64,000 nucleotides of DNA from positions 14,071,001 through 14,135,000 of the forward strand of contig OX387197.1 of assembly GCA_947561715.1 (NCBI GenBank), in the 5' to 3' direction. The notes beneath the pieces are model-generated. The model had not been told where the DNA came from. It saw nothing but the letters and a program-made list of their open reading frames with translations, and made no database searches. This DNA comes from Ascidia mentula (taxonomy: Eukaryota > Chordata > Ascidiacea > Phlebobranchia > Ascidiidae). This document shows, piece by piece, positions 45,710 through 59,371 of the stretch (positions within the stretch are counted from its first letter, which is position 1; every line of letters begins with the position of its first letter). A program made the translations under genes and the position numbers.

Positions 45710-48551
45710 GAATTCAAAACCGGAAAATAGAAACTGAACGTTTCTGCTTTACCTTTCTAATAGTGCCAAGGCAGTAGCAGCTATATGTCGATTCAATTGT
45801 TCAAAAAAAATTTCTCGATTTTGCAATGTGAATAAATTAGTGTGTATTTTGCAAAGTCGTTTGAATCGATGCACTATAACAGTCAATCTCCGCTGACCTA
45901 TAAGGGCAATTGCGATATCCAAATTCAATCCTACCTCTCTCCGGCTGGGATACACTGTAGAAAGGAGTTGAATCAATTGGAGAGAGGTGTGTAATAGACA
46001 TGTATTGGACGACCCCGCAAAAAAAAACAAGGTTTTAGGAGTCACGCGTGAAAGGTGGTTACTTTAATGTTGAAATAGGTGCACTTTTATTTTAGAGATT
46101 ATTGTAAATGTCTAAAATCTGCACTCCTCCTGGTGATAATTGCAAAACCCGACTTCAACTGAAGAATATTAAAAGTTTCTCTTGCAGTTAAAGATATAAA
46201 GAATCCAGTATTTCGGACGATTTTTTTTGCATCTAATCCAAACAGTCAAACATTGCTAAACTCCGACTCCATTCACTCGTGGACTTCGGTTTCTGTACAA
46301 CTCTGACGCTAACGCGAGGCCATCCAAGAATATGTTTGAATTTTTCGACGTTGGGACCAGTTTGATTGTCCAAGTTTTGACACCAAAAAGCATAAAATTT
46401 GACTTTGCAGAAAAAGCAACCTTCGGGTCACAGACCGGCGCCATTTATTGCAACACCATTTCAATAATGCATGACAAAGCAAATAACACATGTGTATGAA
46501 AAAGTCATTCAAAATCGTAGGTAACTAAGTAGCTTTCAGGGAACTTTTGTGATGGGTCTTCTATACTTTGACGTGAAAGGCCTAAAAACCTTCCAAAAAG
46601 GCCCAAAACAATCTTTACATGGTCATCCACTGTCATGAAAAAGGCCTGCCAGTTTGGGTTTCCTGAAAAACAACAACAAAGCATTGACATTAGTACAACT
46701 GGAATAATCAATGCACACAGCAGTCGGATCATTCCATGTTGAATCACCAAAAAATGACCTTCTATACCCTTACACTTAAAAAGTACAGTGGCACAGTCAC
46801 ACATGCCAAATTTTGTTTTTAAAGGTGATATTGCAAGGAAATTAAATATACCCCCTCCAACTGTTTGATAAGTTTCAGTTATGAGATGGACCTAAAAATT
46901 GAACATCTGATAACCCCCGCACCACGCCCGACAAGGTATATTTCGGGGTCATAAAAAAGATCAATAGGTCATTGCAATAAGGAAACAAAAAGTTAAAAAC
47001 TAATTACAGATATAGGATCTGTGTTCAATTCCTTTTCAACCAACACCAATGTTATCAAAATTAACCCAGTAGTTTTCAAAATACAGGGGTTTAAAAATCC
47101 CAATTTCGACCAAAAAGGAAAGTTTGAGAGAAAGTTTGATAACTCCCAACTACTTTTCACATTGGACTGAAATTTGGCATGTGTGGCTGTGTACTCACCC
47201 AAAACAGATTACAATGTCTCATAATATGCGTTGTGGCTTTGCTGCTTTAAAAAACACCTAAAACCGTAAAAATGAAAATGTTTTGCCATATTTTGTTAAA
47301 CTTTGCATAGTTTCTCTACCTATAGATGTTTATAAGATTTCCTACAGGATGTTTTGTATCTAGTGTTCTCATTTATTCTGTATGTTTGCAGTCATCTTCC
47401 GCATTTGCAAACATTTTAGTAGGGCTTTTTATTGATTGTATTGTTACGAGAGTGATAGTTAAACATTTACTTTTAATATAAATCTCATTGCCAGCAATTT
47501 TCGGACAAACATACTATCGGCACTATGTTTATCGAAAACATACAGTTTCGAAGCATTCAATGCATGGAAGGTAATCATGCAGCAAATGTCCTTTCATAAG
47601 ATGAGAAAGATCTTTCCTAGAAATTCACCAACAATGCAGCATGATTTTGAAAATTATATGACTTATGCTGATGATCAGTTTTTCTCCAGACTGAAATCTC
47701 AAATCCGCAGTGTTAGAGCCAATCTGTTTTTATAATTGAGTGCACTTTTTTTAGTAGATCTTACACGTCGTATAGATAAATGCAATTACTGCCAAAAACA
47801 TTCTGTTGTCAAAGATATTACCTTACCGTTGTCTCAGTATTTCATTGTCACTGCGGCACACCATAAAACCACTTGAACACAAAATATGGCTGCATTTCAT
47901 TGAGTTAAAACATTTTCAATCTAATTTCCTTTCAAAAGTTTACCATTAAGGCACAGAGTATGACTTTACGAACTATTAAAATCACAGTTGTGGGACTGTA
48001 CTTGCGTCCAGCAGTACAGCAGTAGGCTACTGCAGACTCCAGGCTCTTATTGGCATGTGCAATCAAGCGTAACTTTGTGCGTTTTTTTTAACACACGCTT
48101 TAAGAAACTATAACGGGTGCATCACCTTCTGCGTCAATTTGCCTTCTTTTATCAGCAGTTGGGATTACTGACTGATTTCATTTTTGAATCAATTAAATCC
48201 CCTGGATATTTCTTTTCATTTAATTATACTCTGCCACAGTAAGAACTGTCGAGCTTTGCCATTTTTTCCATGTTTCTCTTGCTTACGCGCCACATGTTGG
48301 GATACCAAATAGAAAGTGGTCAAACCAAGCAGCAAACTTGATTACGAGATATAAACAAACACTTTGCCTGTGTGCACGCACAAAAATCATAAATGCTAAC
48401 TGAGGGAAAGAAGAAACAAAGACAAGTCTATGACGTCACATTGCTCTCATTAATCCCATGGCAGCTGGCAGTCTAGTAAGCAATTTTTGCTACTTTTTTG
48501 TTGTTGATCGCTAAAGAAGTTTGAATTTTACGGAGTATTTTATCACTGGAA
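45710..48551. other. Spacer between copies 9 and 10
   Basis: Diverged like that of unit 6 but without the 357-bp deletion. The segment missing from unit 6 is present here with its own changes (near 47691, 47901 and 47978), so the unit 6 deletion came after the two split. Confidence 0.72.
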
Positions 48552-50220
48552 ATGGCTTTATTTTGCTTCGGTACAGGTTTCTGCCTGTCAGTAAAAAGGT
48601 GAGAGATTTGCATACCGATGTTTTAATTGCTGTGATTGTAATATTATAGGGGACTTTTATTTGTATGACATATTGAGTTAATACGCAAATTGTTGGCCCC
48701 TTTAATTTCAAGCAGTTTCGTGCTCGAATAAGTATTGTCTTTTGCAGGGCTTGGAAAACCGTGTCGTTGCCTGTACTTGGAAAAGTAAGTCTCATATACT
48801 TAATGACTGTGGATTTTAACCCCGCAAAGGCCTTCAAATTTCTGTGAATACATAATGTTGTGTTCGTTACAACTTCACAAAAAATCTCAATGTAGCAAGT
48901 CATGCTCATTCTTGAGTCGTTCATATTTGAGGTTGCATGCCACCGACAACCCTGCTTATTGGTCATTGTGAAACATCAGTTTCTGTTTTATTTTTTTAAT
49001 TCGAATGGTTTGTCTTTAGAAAACCAGGTTTGGAGGTGCGACTATCGCGACTGGTAGTGGTCTTCCCAAATGTCGTGTTATCGGTAAGCGTCGGGTGCAA
49101 CATATCGCATGAACATTGTAAAATCACTATGACGTCGTTGTATAGATTTTAAGTTGGAGAACACGGAAAGTTTTGGAAATCGGGAAGCCAGATGCAAGCG
49201 GAAGACTTCAAATGCACGTGGTAAGCTCGGAACGTAGCAAATATCGGTTAAATCAAATTGACTGAATTGAAGGCCGCATCCCTGTGTTTCTATTAAAATA
49301 CGTTTCGCCGGAGGGAAATGCCCACTTTGTAGTCCTCTGGCGGCACAATATAAAGAGGACGTCACAAAGGAAAGTTTTTCATAGTTGTTTGTTGCTGTGT
49401 GCTCTGCAATGTACCTGCAATTACTTTTTCCTCCTGTTGACAAATTAGAGGCCCATTAATGAGTCACCAGCCCTAGGAACTGTTTAAACAGAGGATATTT
49501 GGATTTGATTGCCATGCAGGTACTTATACCGAGTTTTGTTTTACAGGCCAGGTTGTATCGCAACGATGCGAAAATACACTCCACATCCCGGCGGTTTGGA
49601 AGCAACCTTTACCATTGAAGATCTCGATGGTGGTTTTCTTGCAGACCGGACGTGTATCCCGAAACCCGGCCAAGTTTATTACACCAGAGGTTTTCGGCGA
49701 GACAATTTTTGGGATCTTGTCGTTGATCATTAGGTCGCTGGGCCGATGTGGTGATGTTGAAAAAGCTGATTGTTGGGCACTAAAACCCGGTGACGGCCCA
49801 CCAGTCGCTGTTTCTCTTCAAGACAACAACATCATTGACTCGGAGCGACATACAAAATTATCACCAAGCAAACTCGGCCGCTCCCCTATTACAACAACCT
49901 GTTACCCATCTAGCGTAAAGGCTACCAAGTCTTCAGGGTACAAACAACTCAGTCCACGTGGTTTGATGGAAATCATCAATAGGGTTGGAAACGACTCGAA
50001 TAATGGCGTGGACGAAGATTACGTGCCATGTGGAGGTCCAACAGAAGCGGATTGGCTGGAGTATTACAAGGCAGAAAAAGCTGCGCAACGTTCTCACTCC
50101 ATGCAAAATCTTCGTCAAAAAGTAAAGGAATTTCCTGATCGGTTGATGCACAGTCACAAAACAGTCGTTCATTTTATCAGGTACCTCGATTGGGGAAACG
50201 TAAACAGCATGGCGACGTAA
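48552..50220 (+). CDS. Gene copy 10, module A protein, 273 aa (longer intron 3)
   Basis: Exons 48552-48598, 48748-48784, 49020-49083 and 49547-50220. Intron 3 has the 26 extra bases (49415-49440). Exon 4 has the same GAG and CAA changes as copy 7. All phases intact. Confidence 0.72.
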
Positions 50221-50333
50221 CCGGCAAAACACTTGAGAATGGAAAGACAAATATCTCCGTCACGTTCGGTAAGCCATAAGCATGGAGGATAATTGTTTGT
50301 GTTTTTGCGATGGTAATAAAATTGACCCATTAG

Positions 50334-51281
50334 CCGCCGTGTTGGCAAAGAACAAAATATAACGTCACCGGCGACCTACGGTAAGTTCGAAATTAGAGAT
50401 AAGGAATAAAAGTGGAATGTACACTTGCTCAAAAATTTCGCTAACGGACGCATATCGCTATTTCTATGAAAATCAGTTTCGGTGGTGGGAAATGCCCAAC
50501 CGTGTAGACCTCTGTCACAATGGAATGAGTACGTCACAGAGCAAACCAGCAATGCATGGGGGTCAATTTGACGGTTGAATGAGCGCATATGCGTGTGCTG
50601 TGTCATAGCGAACTTTAGGGTGTTTGGGGTAGTTTCAGTGGGGTTTTGGGCTATTTCAATCAGGTAGTACTTGGTGGTGGGAAACAAGCGGAAGAGTCGT
50701 CAGGTGCATTAGGTCACAGGGCCTTGTAAACAGGATTTCTGCAATTTAATACACATGTAGGTCCTAAAGTTTTAACCACTGTTTGATACTTTACAGGACA
50801 AGTTGTTTCGTCTCCAAATCGAAAACTCGGCCGCTCCCCGATTACAACCAGTTACACATATGGCGTGAAGACCATGGCGTCTAAACACCTCAGTCCACGC
50901 AGTTTGATTGAAATCATCGACAGAGTCGGAAACGAGTCACTCAATGAGGCGGACGAAGATTACGTACCAGGCCAAGGTCCAACCGAAGAGGATTGGTTGG
51001 AATATTACAAGGCAGAAAAAGGTCTGCACTCCTCAAACAACAGAATCGTGGAGTTGCCGGAAAATAAGTCGATGTTAGAAGGTAATGGAGATGCGCAGAG
51101 TCGCACTGAAAGAAGTGTCCGTTTCAAGCTGCCTTCAGGACAAATTGTAAGCCCTTGCAAGTCTAATTCCCTTCAAGGCTATCATGTCCAGTTTGGCATT
51201 AACACGATGGGGAATGTGGTTTGGTCAAAACGCAAGAAGAGTTTTCTTCCAAAACCTTCTGCAAGGAAAAGCTTCTATTAG
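50334..51281 (+). CDS. Gene copy 10, module B exons 5-6
   Basis: Exons 50334-50380 and 50797-51281, with the 3-bp TCC loss upstream as in copy 7. Splice sites intact, ATG in exon 6, frame open. Confidence 0.55.
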
Positions 51282-54126
51282 GAATTCAAAACGGGAAAAT
51301 AGAAACTGAACGTTTCCGCTTTACCTTTCTAATAGTGCCAAGGCAGTAGCAGCTATATGTCGATTCAATTGTTCAAAAAAAATTTCGCTCGATTTTGCAA
51401 TGTGAATAAATTAGTGTGTATTTTGCAAAGTCGTTTGAATCGATGCACTATAACAGTCAATCTCCGCTGACCTATAAGGGCAATTGCGATATCCAAATTC
51501 AATCCTACCTCTCTCCGGCTGGGATACACTGTAGAAAGGAGTTGAATCAATTGGAGAGAGGTGTGTAATAGACATGTATTGGACGACCCCGCAAAAAAAA
51601 CAAGGTTTTAGGAGTCACGCGTGAAAGGTGGTTACTTTAATGTTGAAATAGGTGCACTTTTATTTTAGAGATTATTGTAAATGTCTAAAATCTGCACTCC
51701 TCCTGGTGATAATTGCAAAACCCGACTTCAACTGAAGAATATTAAAAGTTTCTCTTGCAGTTAAAGATATAAAGAATCCAGTATTTCGGACGAATTTTTT
51801 TGCATCAAATCCAAACAGTCAAACATTGCTAAACTCCGACTCCATTCACTCGTGGACTTCGGTTTCTGTACAACTCTGACGCTAACGCGAGGCCATCCAA
51901 GAATATGTTTGAATTTTTCGACGTTGGGACCAGTTTGATTGTCCAAGTTTTGACACCAAAAAGCATAAAATTTGACTTTGCAGAAAAAGCAACCTTCGGG
52001 TCACAGACCGGCGCCATTTATTGCAACACCATTTCAATAATGCATGACAAAGCAAATAACACATGTGTATGAAAAAGTCATTCAAAATCGTAGATAACTA
52101 AGTAGCTTTCAGGGAACTTTTGTGATGGGTCTTCTATACTTTGACGTGAAAGGTCTAAAAACCTTCCAAAAAGGCCCAAAACAATCTTTACATGGTCATC
52201 CACTGTCATGAAAAAGGCCTGCCAGTTTGGGTTTCCTGAAAAACAACAACAAAGCATTGACATTAGTACAACTGGAATAATCAATGCACACAGCAGTCGG
52301 ATCATTCCATGTTGAATCACCAAAAAATGACCTTCTATACCCTTACACTTAAAAAGTACAGTGGCACAGTCACACATGCCAAATTTTGTTTTTAAAGGTG
52401 ATATTGCAAGGAAATTAAATATACCCCCTCCAACTGTTTGATAAGTTTCAGTTATGAGATGGACCTAAAAATTGAACATCTGATAACCCCCGCACCACGC
52501 CCGACAAGGTGTATTTCGGGGTCATAAAAAAGATCAATAGGTCATTGCAATAAGGAAACAAAAAGTTAAAAACTAATTACAGATATAGGATCTGTGTTCA
52601 ATTCCTTTTCAACCAACACCAATGTTATCAAAATTAACCCAGTAGTTTTCAAAATACAGGGGTTTAAAAATCCCAATTTCGACCAAAAAGGAAAGTTTGA
52701 GAGAAAGTTTGATAACTCCCAAACTACTTTTCACATTGGACTGAAATTTGGCATGTGTGGCTGTGTACTCACCCAAAACAGATTACAATGTCTCATAATA
52801 TGCGTTATGGCTTTGCTGCTTTAAAAAACACCTAAAACCGTGAAAATGAAAATGTTTTGCCATTTTTGTTAAACTTTGCATAGTTTCTCTACATATAGAT
52901 GTTTATAAAAATTTCCTACAGGATGTTTTGTATCTAGTGTTCTCATTTATTCTGTATGTTTGCAGTCATCTTCCGCATTTGCAAACATTTTAGTAGGGCT
53001 TTTTATTGATTGTATTGTTACGAGAGTGATAGTTAAACATTTACTTTTAATATAAATCTCATTGCCAGCAATTTTCGGACAAACATACTATCGGCACTAT
53101 GTTTATCGAAAACATACAGTTTCGAAGCATTCAATGCATGGAAGGTAATCATGCAGCAAATGTCCTTTCATAAGATGAGAAAGATCTTTCCTAGAAATTC
53201 ACCAACAATGCAGCATGATTTTGAAAATTATATGACTTATGCTGATGATCAGTTTATCTCCAGATTGAAATCTCAAATCCGCAGTGTTAGAGCCAATCTG
53301 TTTTTATAATTGAGTGCACTTTTTTTAGTAGATCTTACACGTCGTATAGATAAATGCAATTACTGCCAAAAACATTCTGTTGTCAAAGATATTACCTTAC
53401 CGTTGTCTCAGTATTTCATTGTCACTGCGGCACACCATAAAACCACTTGAACACAAAATATGGCTGCATTTCATCGAGTTAAAACATTTTCAATCTAATT
53501 TCCTTTCAAAAGTTTACCATTAAGGCACAGAGTATGACTTTACGAACTATTCAAATCACAGTTGTGGGACTGTACTTGCGTCCAGCAGTACAGCAGTAGG
53601 CTACTGCAGACTCCAGGCTCTTATTGGCATGTGCAATCAAGCGTAACTTTGTGCGTTTTTTTTAACACACGCTTTAAGAAACTATAACGGGTGCATCACA
53701 TTCTGCGTCAATTTGCCTTCTTTTATCAGCAGTTGGGATTACTGACTGATTTCATTTTTGAATCAATTAAATCCCCTGGATATTTCTTTTCATTTAATTA
53801 TACTCTGCCACAGTAAGAACTGTCGAGCTTTGCCATTTTTTTCCATGTTTCTCTTGCTTACGCGCCACATGTTGGGATACAATATAGAAAGTGGTCAAAC
53901 CAAGCAGCAAACTTGATTACGAGATATAAACAAACACTTTGCCTGTGTGCACGCACAAAAATCATAAATGCAAACTGAGGGAAAGAAGAAACAAAGACAA
54001 GTCTATGACGTCACATTGCTCTCATTAATCCCATGGCAGCTGGCAGTCTAGCAAGCAATTTTTGCTACTTTTTTGTTGTTGATCGCTAAAGAAGTTTGAA
54101 TTTTACGGAGTATTTTATCACTGGAA
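51282..54126. other. Spacer between copies 10 and 11
   Basis: Close to the unit 7 spacer; private changes near 53256 and 53879. No gene seen. Confidence 0.7.
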
Positions 54127-55462
54127 ATGGCTTTATTTTGCTTCGGTACAGGTTTCTGCCTGTCAGTAAAAAGGTGAGAGATTTGCATACCGATGTTTTA
54201 ATTGCTGTGCTTGTAATATTATAGGGGACATTTATTTGTATGACATATTGAGTTGATACGCAAATTGTTGGCCCCTTTAATTTCAAGCAGTTACGTGCTC
54301 GAATAAGTATTGTCTTTTGCAGGGCTTGGAAAACCGTGTCGTTGCCTGTACTTAAGCGTCGGGTGCAACATATCGCATGAACATTGTAAAATCACTATGA
54401 CGTCGTTGTATAGATTTTAAGTTGGAGAACACGAAAAGTTTTGGAAATCGGGAAGCCAGATGCAAGCGGAAGACTTCAAATGCACGTGGTAAGCTCGGAA
54501 CGTAGCAAATATCGGTTAAATCAAATTGACTGAATTGAAGGCCGCATACCTGTGTTTCTATTAAAATACGTTTCGCCGGCGGGAAATGCCCACTTTGTAG
54601 TCCTCTGGCGGCACAATATAAAGAGGACGTCACAAAGGAAAGTTTTTCATAATTGTTTGTTGCTGTGTGCTCTGCAATGTACCAAATTAGAGGCCCATTA
54701 ATGAGTCACCAGCCCTAGGAACTGTTTAAACAGAGGATTTTTGGATTTGATTGCCATGCAGGTGCTTATACCGAGTTTTGTTTTACAGGCCAGGTTGTAT
54801 CGCAACGATGCGAAAATACACTCCACATCCCGGCGGTTTGGAAGCAACCTTTACCATTGAAGATCTCGATGGTGGTTTTCTTGCAGACCGGACGTGTATC
54901 CCGAAACCCGGCCAAGTTTATTACACCAGAGGTTTTCGGCGAGACAATTTTTGGGATCTTGTCGTTGATCATTAGGTCGCTGGGCCGATGTGGTGATGTT
55001 GAAAAAGCTGATTGTTGGGCACTAAAACCCGGTGACGGCCCACCAGTCGCTGTTTCTCTTCAAGACAACAACATCATTGACTCGGGGCGACATACAAAAT
55101 TATCACCAAGCAAACTCGGCCGCTCCCCTATTACAACAACCTGTTACCCATCTAGCGTAAAGGCTACCAAGTCTTCAGGGTACAAACAACTCAGTCCACG
55201 TGGTTTGATGGAAATCATCAATAGGGTTGGAAACGACTCGAATAATGGCGTGGACGAAGATTACGTGCCATGTGGAGGTCCAACAGAAGCGGATTGGCTG
55301 GAGTATTACAAGGCAGAAAAAGCTGCGCAACGTTCTCACTCCATGCAAAATCTTCGTCGAAAAGTAAAGGAATTTCCTGATCGGTTGATGCACAGTCACA
55401 AAACAGTCGTTCATTTTATCAGGTACCTCGATTGGGGAAACGTAAACAGCATGGCGACGTAA
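54127..55462 (+). pseudogene. Gene copy 11, module A, exon 3 deleted
   Basis: Exon 1 (54127-54173) and the exon-2 acceptor (exon starts 54323) are intact. A 307-bp deletion at 54353/54354 joins the middle of exon 2 directly to the inside of intron 3, removing the exon-2 donor, all of exon 3 and the intron-3 donor GT. Exon 4 (54789-55462) is intact and open. If exon 1 splices straight to exon 4, the frame shifts to one that stops at TAG in the middle of exon 4 (54973-54975), giving a short product without the core. So this copy cannot make the 273-residue protein by the normal route. Confidence 0.72.
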
Positions 55463-55578
55463 CCGGCAAAACACTTGAGAATGGAAAGACTCCAAATATC
55501 TCCGTCACGTTCGGTAAGCCATAAGCATGGAGGATAATTGTTTGTGTTTTTGCGATGGTAATAAAATTGACCCATTAG

Positions 55579-56526
55579 CTGCCGTGTTGGCAAAGAACAA
55601 AATATAACGTCACCGGCGACCTACGGTAAGTTCGAAATTAGAGATAAGGAATAAAAGTGGAATGTACACTTGCTCAAAAATTTCGCTAACGGACGCATAT
55701 CGCTATTTCTATGAAAATCAGTTTCGGTGGTGGGAAATGCCCAACCGTGTAGACCTCTGTCACAATGGAATGAGTACGTCACAGAGCAAACCAGCAATGC
55801 ATGGGGGTCAATTTGACGGTTGAATGAGCGCATATGCGTGTGCTGTGTCATAGCGAACTTTAGGGTGTTTGGGGTAGTTTTAGTGGGGTTTTGGGCTATT
55901 TCAATCAGGTAGTACTTGGTGGTGGGAAACAAGCGGAAGAGTCGTCAGGTGCATTAGGGCACAGGGCCTTGTAAACAGGATTTCTGCAATTTAATACACA
56001 TGTAGGTCCTAAAGTTTTAACCACTGTTTGATACTTTACAGGACAAGTTGTTTCGTCTCCAAATCGAAAACTCGGCCGCTCCCCGATTACAACCAGTTAC
56101 ACATATGGCGTGAAGACCAGGGCGTCTAAACACCTCAGTCCACGCAGTTTGATTGAAATCATCGACAGAGTCGGAAACGAGTCACTCAATGAGGCGGACG
56201 AAGATTACGTACCAGGCCAAGGTCCAACCGAAGAGGATTGGTTGGAATATTACAAGGCAGAAAAAGGTCTGCACTCCTCAAACAACAGAATCGTGGAGTT
56301 GCCGGAAAATAAGTCGATGTTAGAAGGTAATGGAGATGCGCAGAGTCGCACTGAAAGAAGTGTCCGTTTCAAGCTGCCTTCAGGACAAATTGTAAGCCCT
56401 TGCAAGTCTAATTCCCTTCAAGGCTATCATGTCCAGTTTGGCATTAACACGATGGGGAATGTGGTTTGGTCAAAACGCAAGAAGAGTTTTCTTCCAAAAC
56501 CTTCTGCAAGGAAAAGCTTCTATTAG
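55579..56526 (+). CDS. Gene copy 11, module B exons 5-6
   Basis: Exons 55579-55625 and 56042-56526. Both splice sites and the frame are intact; AGG replaces ATG in exon 6. It depends on upstream exons, which are broken in this copy. Confidence 0.45.
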
Positions 56527-59371
56527 GAATTCAAAACGGGAAAATAGAAACTGAACGTTTCCGCTTTACCTTTCTAATAGTGCCAAGGCAGTAGCAGCTA
56601 TATGTCGATTCAATTGTTCAAAAAAAATTTCGCTCGATTTTGCAATGTGAATAAATTAGTGTGTATTTTGCAAAGTCGTTTGAATCGATGCACTATAACA
56701 GTCAATCTCCGCTGACCTATAAGGGCAATTGCGATATCCAAATTCAATCCTACCTCTCTCCGGCTGGGATACACTGTAGAAAGGAGTTGAATCAATTGGA
56801 GAGAGGTGTGTAATAGACATGTATTGGACGACCCCGCAAAAAAAACAAGGTTTTAGGAGTCACGCGTGAAAGGTGGTTACTTTAATGTTGAAATAGGTGC
56901 ACTTTTATTTTAGAGATTATTGTAAATGTCTAAAATCTGCACTCCTCCTGGTGATAATTGCAAAACCCGACTTCAACTGAAGAATATTAAAAGTTTCTCT
57001 TGCAGTTAAAGATATAAAGAATCCAGTATTTCGGACGAATTTTTTTGCATCAAATCCAAACAGTCAAACATTGCTAAACTCCGACTCCATTCACTCATGG
57101 ACTTCGGTTTCTGTACAACTCTGACGCTAACGCGAGGCCATCCAAGAATATGTTTGAATTTTTCGACGTTGGGACCAGTTTGATTGTCCAAGTTTTGACA
57201 CCAAAAAGCATAAAATTTGACTTTGCAGAAAAAGCAACCTTCGGGTCACAGACCGGCGCCATTTATTGCAACACCATTTCAATAATGCATGACAAAGCAA
57301 ATAACACATGTGTATGAAAAAGTCATTCAAAATCGTAGATAACTAAGTAGCTTTCAGGGAACTTTTGTGATGGGTCTTCTATACTTTGACGTGAAAGGTC
57401 TAAAAACCTTCCAAAAAGGCCCAAAACAATCTTTACATGGTCATCCACTGTCATGAAAAAGGCCTGCCAGTTTGGGTTTCCTGAAAAACAACAACAAAGC
57501 ATTGACATTAGTACAACTGGAATAATCAATGCACACAGCAGTCGGATCATTCCATGTTGAATCACCAAAAAATGACCTTCTATGCCCTTACACTTAAAAA
57601 GTACAGTGGCACAGTCACACATGCCAAATTTTGTTTTTAAAGGTGATATTGCAAGGAAATTAAATATACCCCTTCCAACTGTTTGATAAGTTTCAGTTAT
57701 GAGATGGACCTAAAAATTGAACATCTGATAACCCCCGCACCACGCCCGACAAGGTGTATTTCGGGGTCATAAAAAAGATCAATAGGTCATTGCAATAAGG
57801 AAACAAAAAGTTAAAAACTAATTACAGATATAGGATCTGTGTTCAATTCCTTTTCAACCAACACCAATGTTATCAAAATTAACCCAGTAGTTTTCAAAAT
57901 ACAGGGGTTTAAAAATCCCAATTTCGACCAAAAAGGAAAGTTTGAGAGAAAGTTTGATAACTCCCAAACTACTTTTCACATTGGACTGAAATTTGGCATG
58001 TGTGGCTGTGTACTCACCCAAAACAGATTACAATGTCTCATAATATGCGTTATGGCTTTGCTGCTTTAAAAAACACCTAAAACCGTGAAAATGAAAATGT
58101 TTTGCCATTTTTGTTAAACTTTGCATAGTTTCTCTACATATAGATGTTTATAAAAATTTCCTACAGGATGTTTTGTATCTAGTGTTCTCATTTATTCTGT
58201 ATGTTTGCAGTCATCTTCCGCATTTGCAAACATTTTAGTAGGGCTTTTTATTGATTGTATTGTTACGAGAGTGATAGTTAAACATTTACTTTTAATATAA
58301 ATCTCATTGCCAGCAATTTTCGGACAAACATACTATCGGCACTATGTTTATCGAAAACATACAGTTTCGAAGCATTCAATGCATGGAAGGTAATCATGCA
58401 GCAAATGTCCTTTCATAAGATGAGAAAGATCTTTCCTAGAAATTCACCAACAATGCAGCATGATTTTGAAAATTATATGACTTATGCTGATGATCAGTTT
58501 TTCTCCAGATTGAAATCTCAAATCCGCAGTGTTAGAGCCAATCTGTTTTTATAATTGAGTGCACTTTTTTTAGTAGATCTTACACGTCGTATAGATAAAT
58601 GCAATTACTGCCAAAAACATTCTGTTGTCAAAGATATTACCTTACCGTTGTCTCAGTATTTCATTGTCACTGCGGCACACCATAAAACCACTTGAACACA
58701 AAATATGGCTGCATTTCATCGAGTTAAAACATTTTCAATCTAATTTCCTTTCAAAAGTTTACCATTAAGGCACAGAGTATGACTTTACGAACTATTCAAA
58801 TCACAGTTGTGGGACTGTACTTGCGTCCAGCAGTACAGCAGTAGGCTACTGCAGACTCCAGGCTCTTATTGGCATGTGCAATCAAGCGTAACTTTGTGCG
58901 TTTTTTTTAACACACGCTTTAAGAAACTATAACGGGTGCATCACATTCTGCGTCAATTTGCCTTCTTTTATCAGCAGTTGGGATTACTGACTGATTTCAT
59001 TTTTGAATCAATTAAATCCCCTGGATATTTCTTTTCATTTAATTATACTCTGCCACAGTAAGAACTGTCGAGCTTTGCCATTTTTTTCCATGTTTCTCTT
59101 GCTTACGCGCCACATGTTGGGATACCAAATAGAAAGTGGTCAAACCAAGCAGCAAACTTGATTACGAGATATAAACAAACACTTTGCCTGTGTGCACGCA
59201 CAAAAATCATAAATGCAAACTGAGGGAAAGAAGAAACAAAGACAAGTCTATGACGTCACATTGCTCTCATTAATCCCATGGCAGCTGGCAGTCTAGCAAG
59301 CAATTTTTGCTACTTTTTTGTTGTTGATCGCTAAAGAAGTTTGAATTTTACGGAGTATTTTATCACTGGAA
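56527..59371. other. Spacer between copies 11 and 12
   Basis: As the reference, with a G to A near 57097 shared with unit 12 and a private change near 57583. No gene seen. Confidence 0.7.

Larger units (their letters stand above)
44082..49656 (+). repeat. Tandem unit 9 (type B, 5575 bp)
   Basis: Sister of unit 6. It has the same 26-bp extra segment (49415-49440), the same small indels and the same TAG in module B, but not the 357-bp deletion. Length is 5552 + 26 - 3. It keeps the exon-5 donor that unit 6 lost. Confidence 0.97.
49657..54898 (+). repeat. Tandem unit 10 (type C with a 307-bp deletion, 5242 bp)
   Basis: Sister of unit 7, with the same 3-bp TCC loss (50248/50249) and the same exon-4 changes. 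A private 307-bp deletion (junction 54353/54354) removes the end of exon 2, intron 2, exon 3 and the donor of intron 3 of copy 11. Other private changes lie near 53256 and 53879. Confidence 0.97.
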
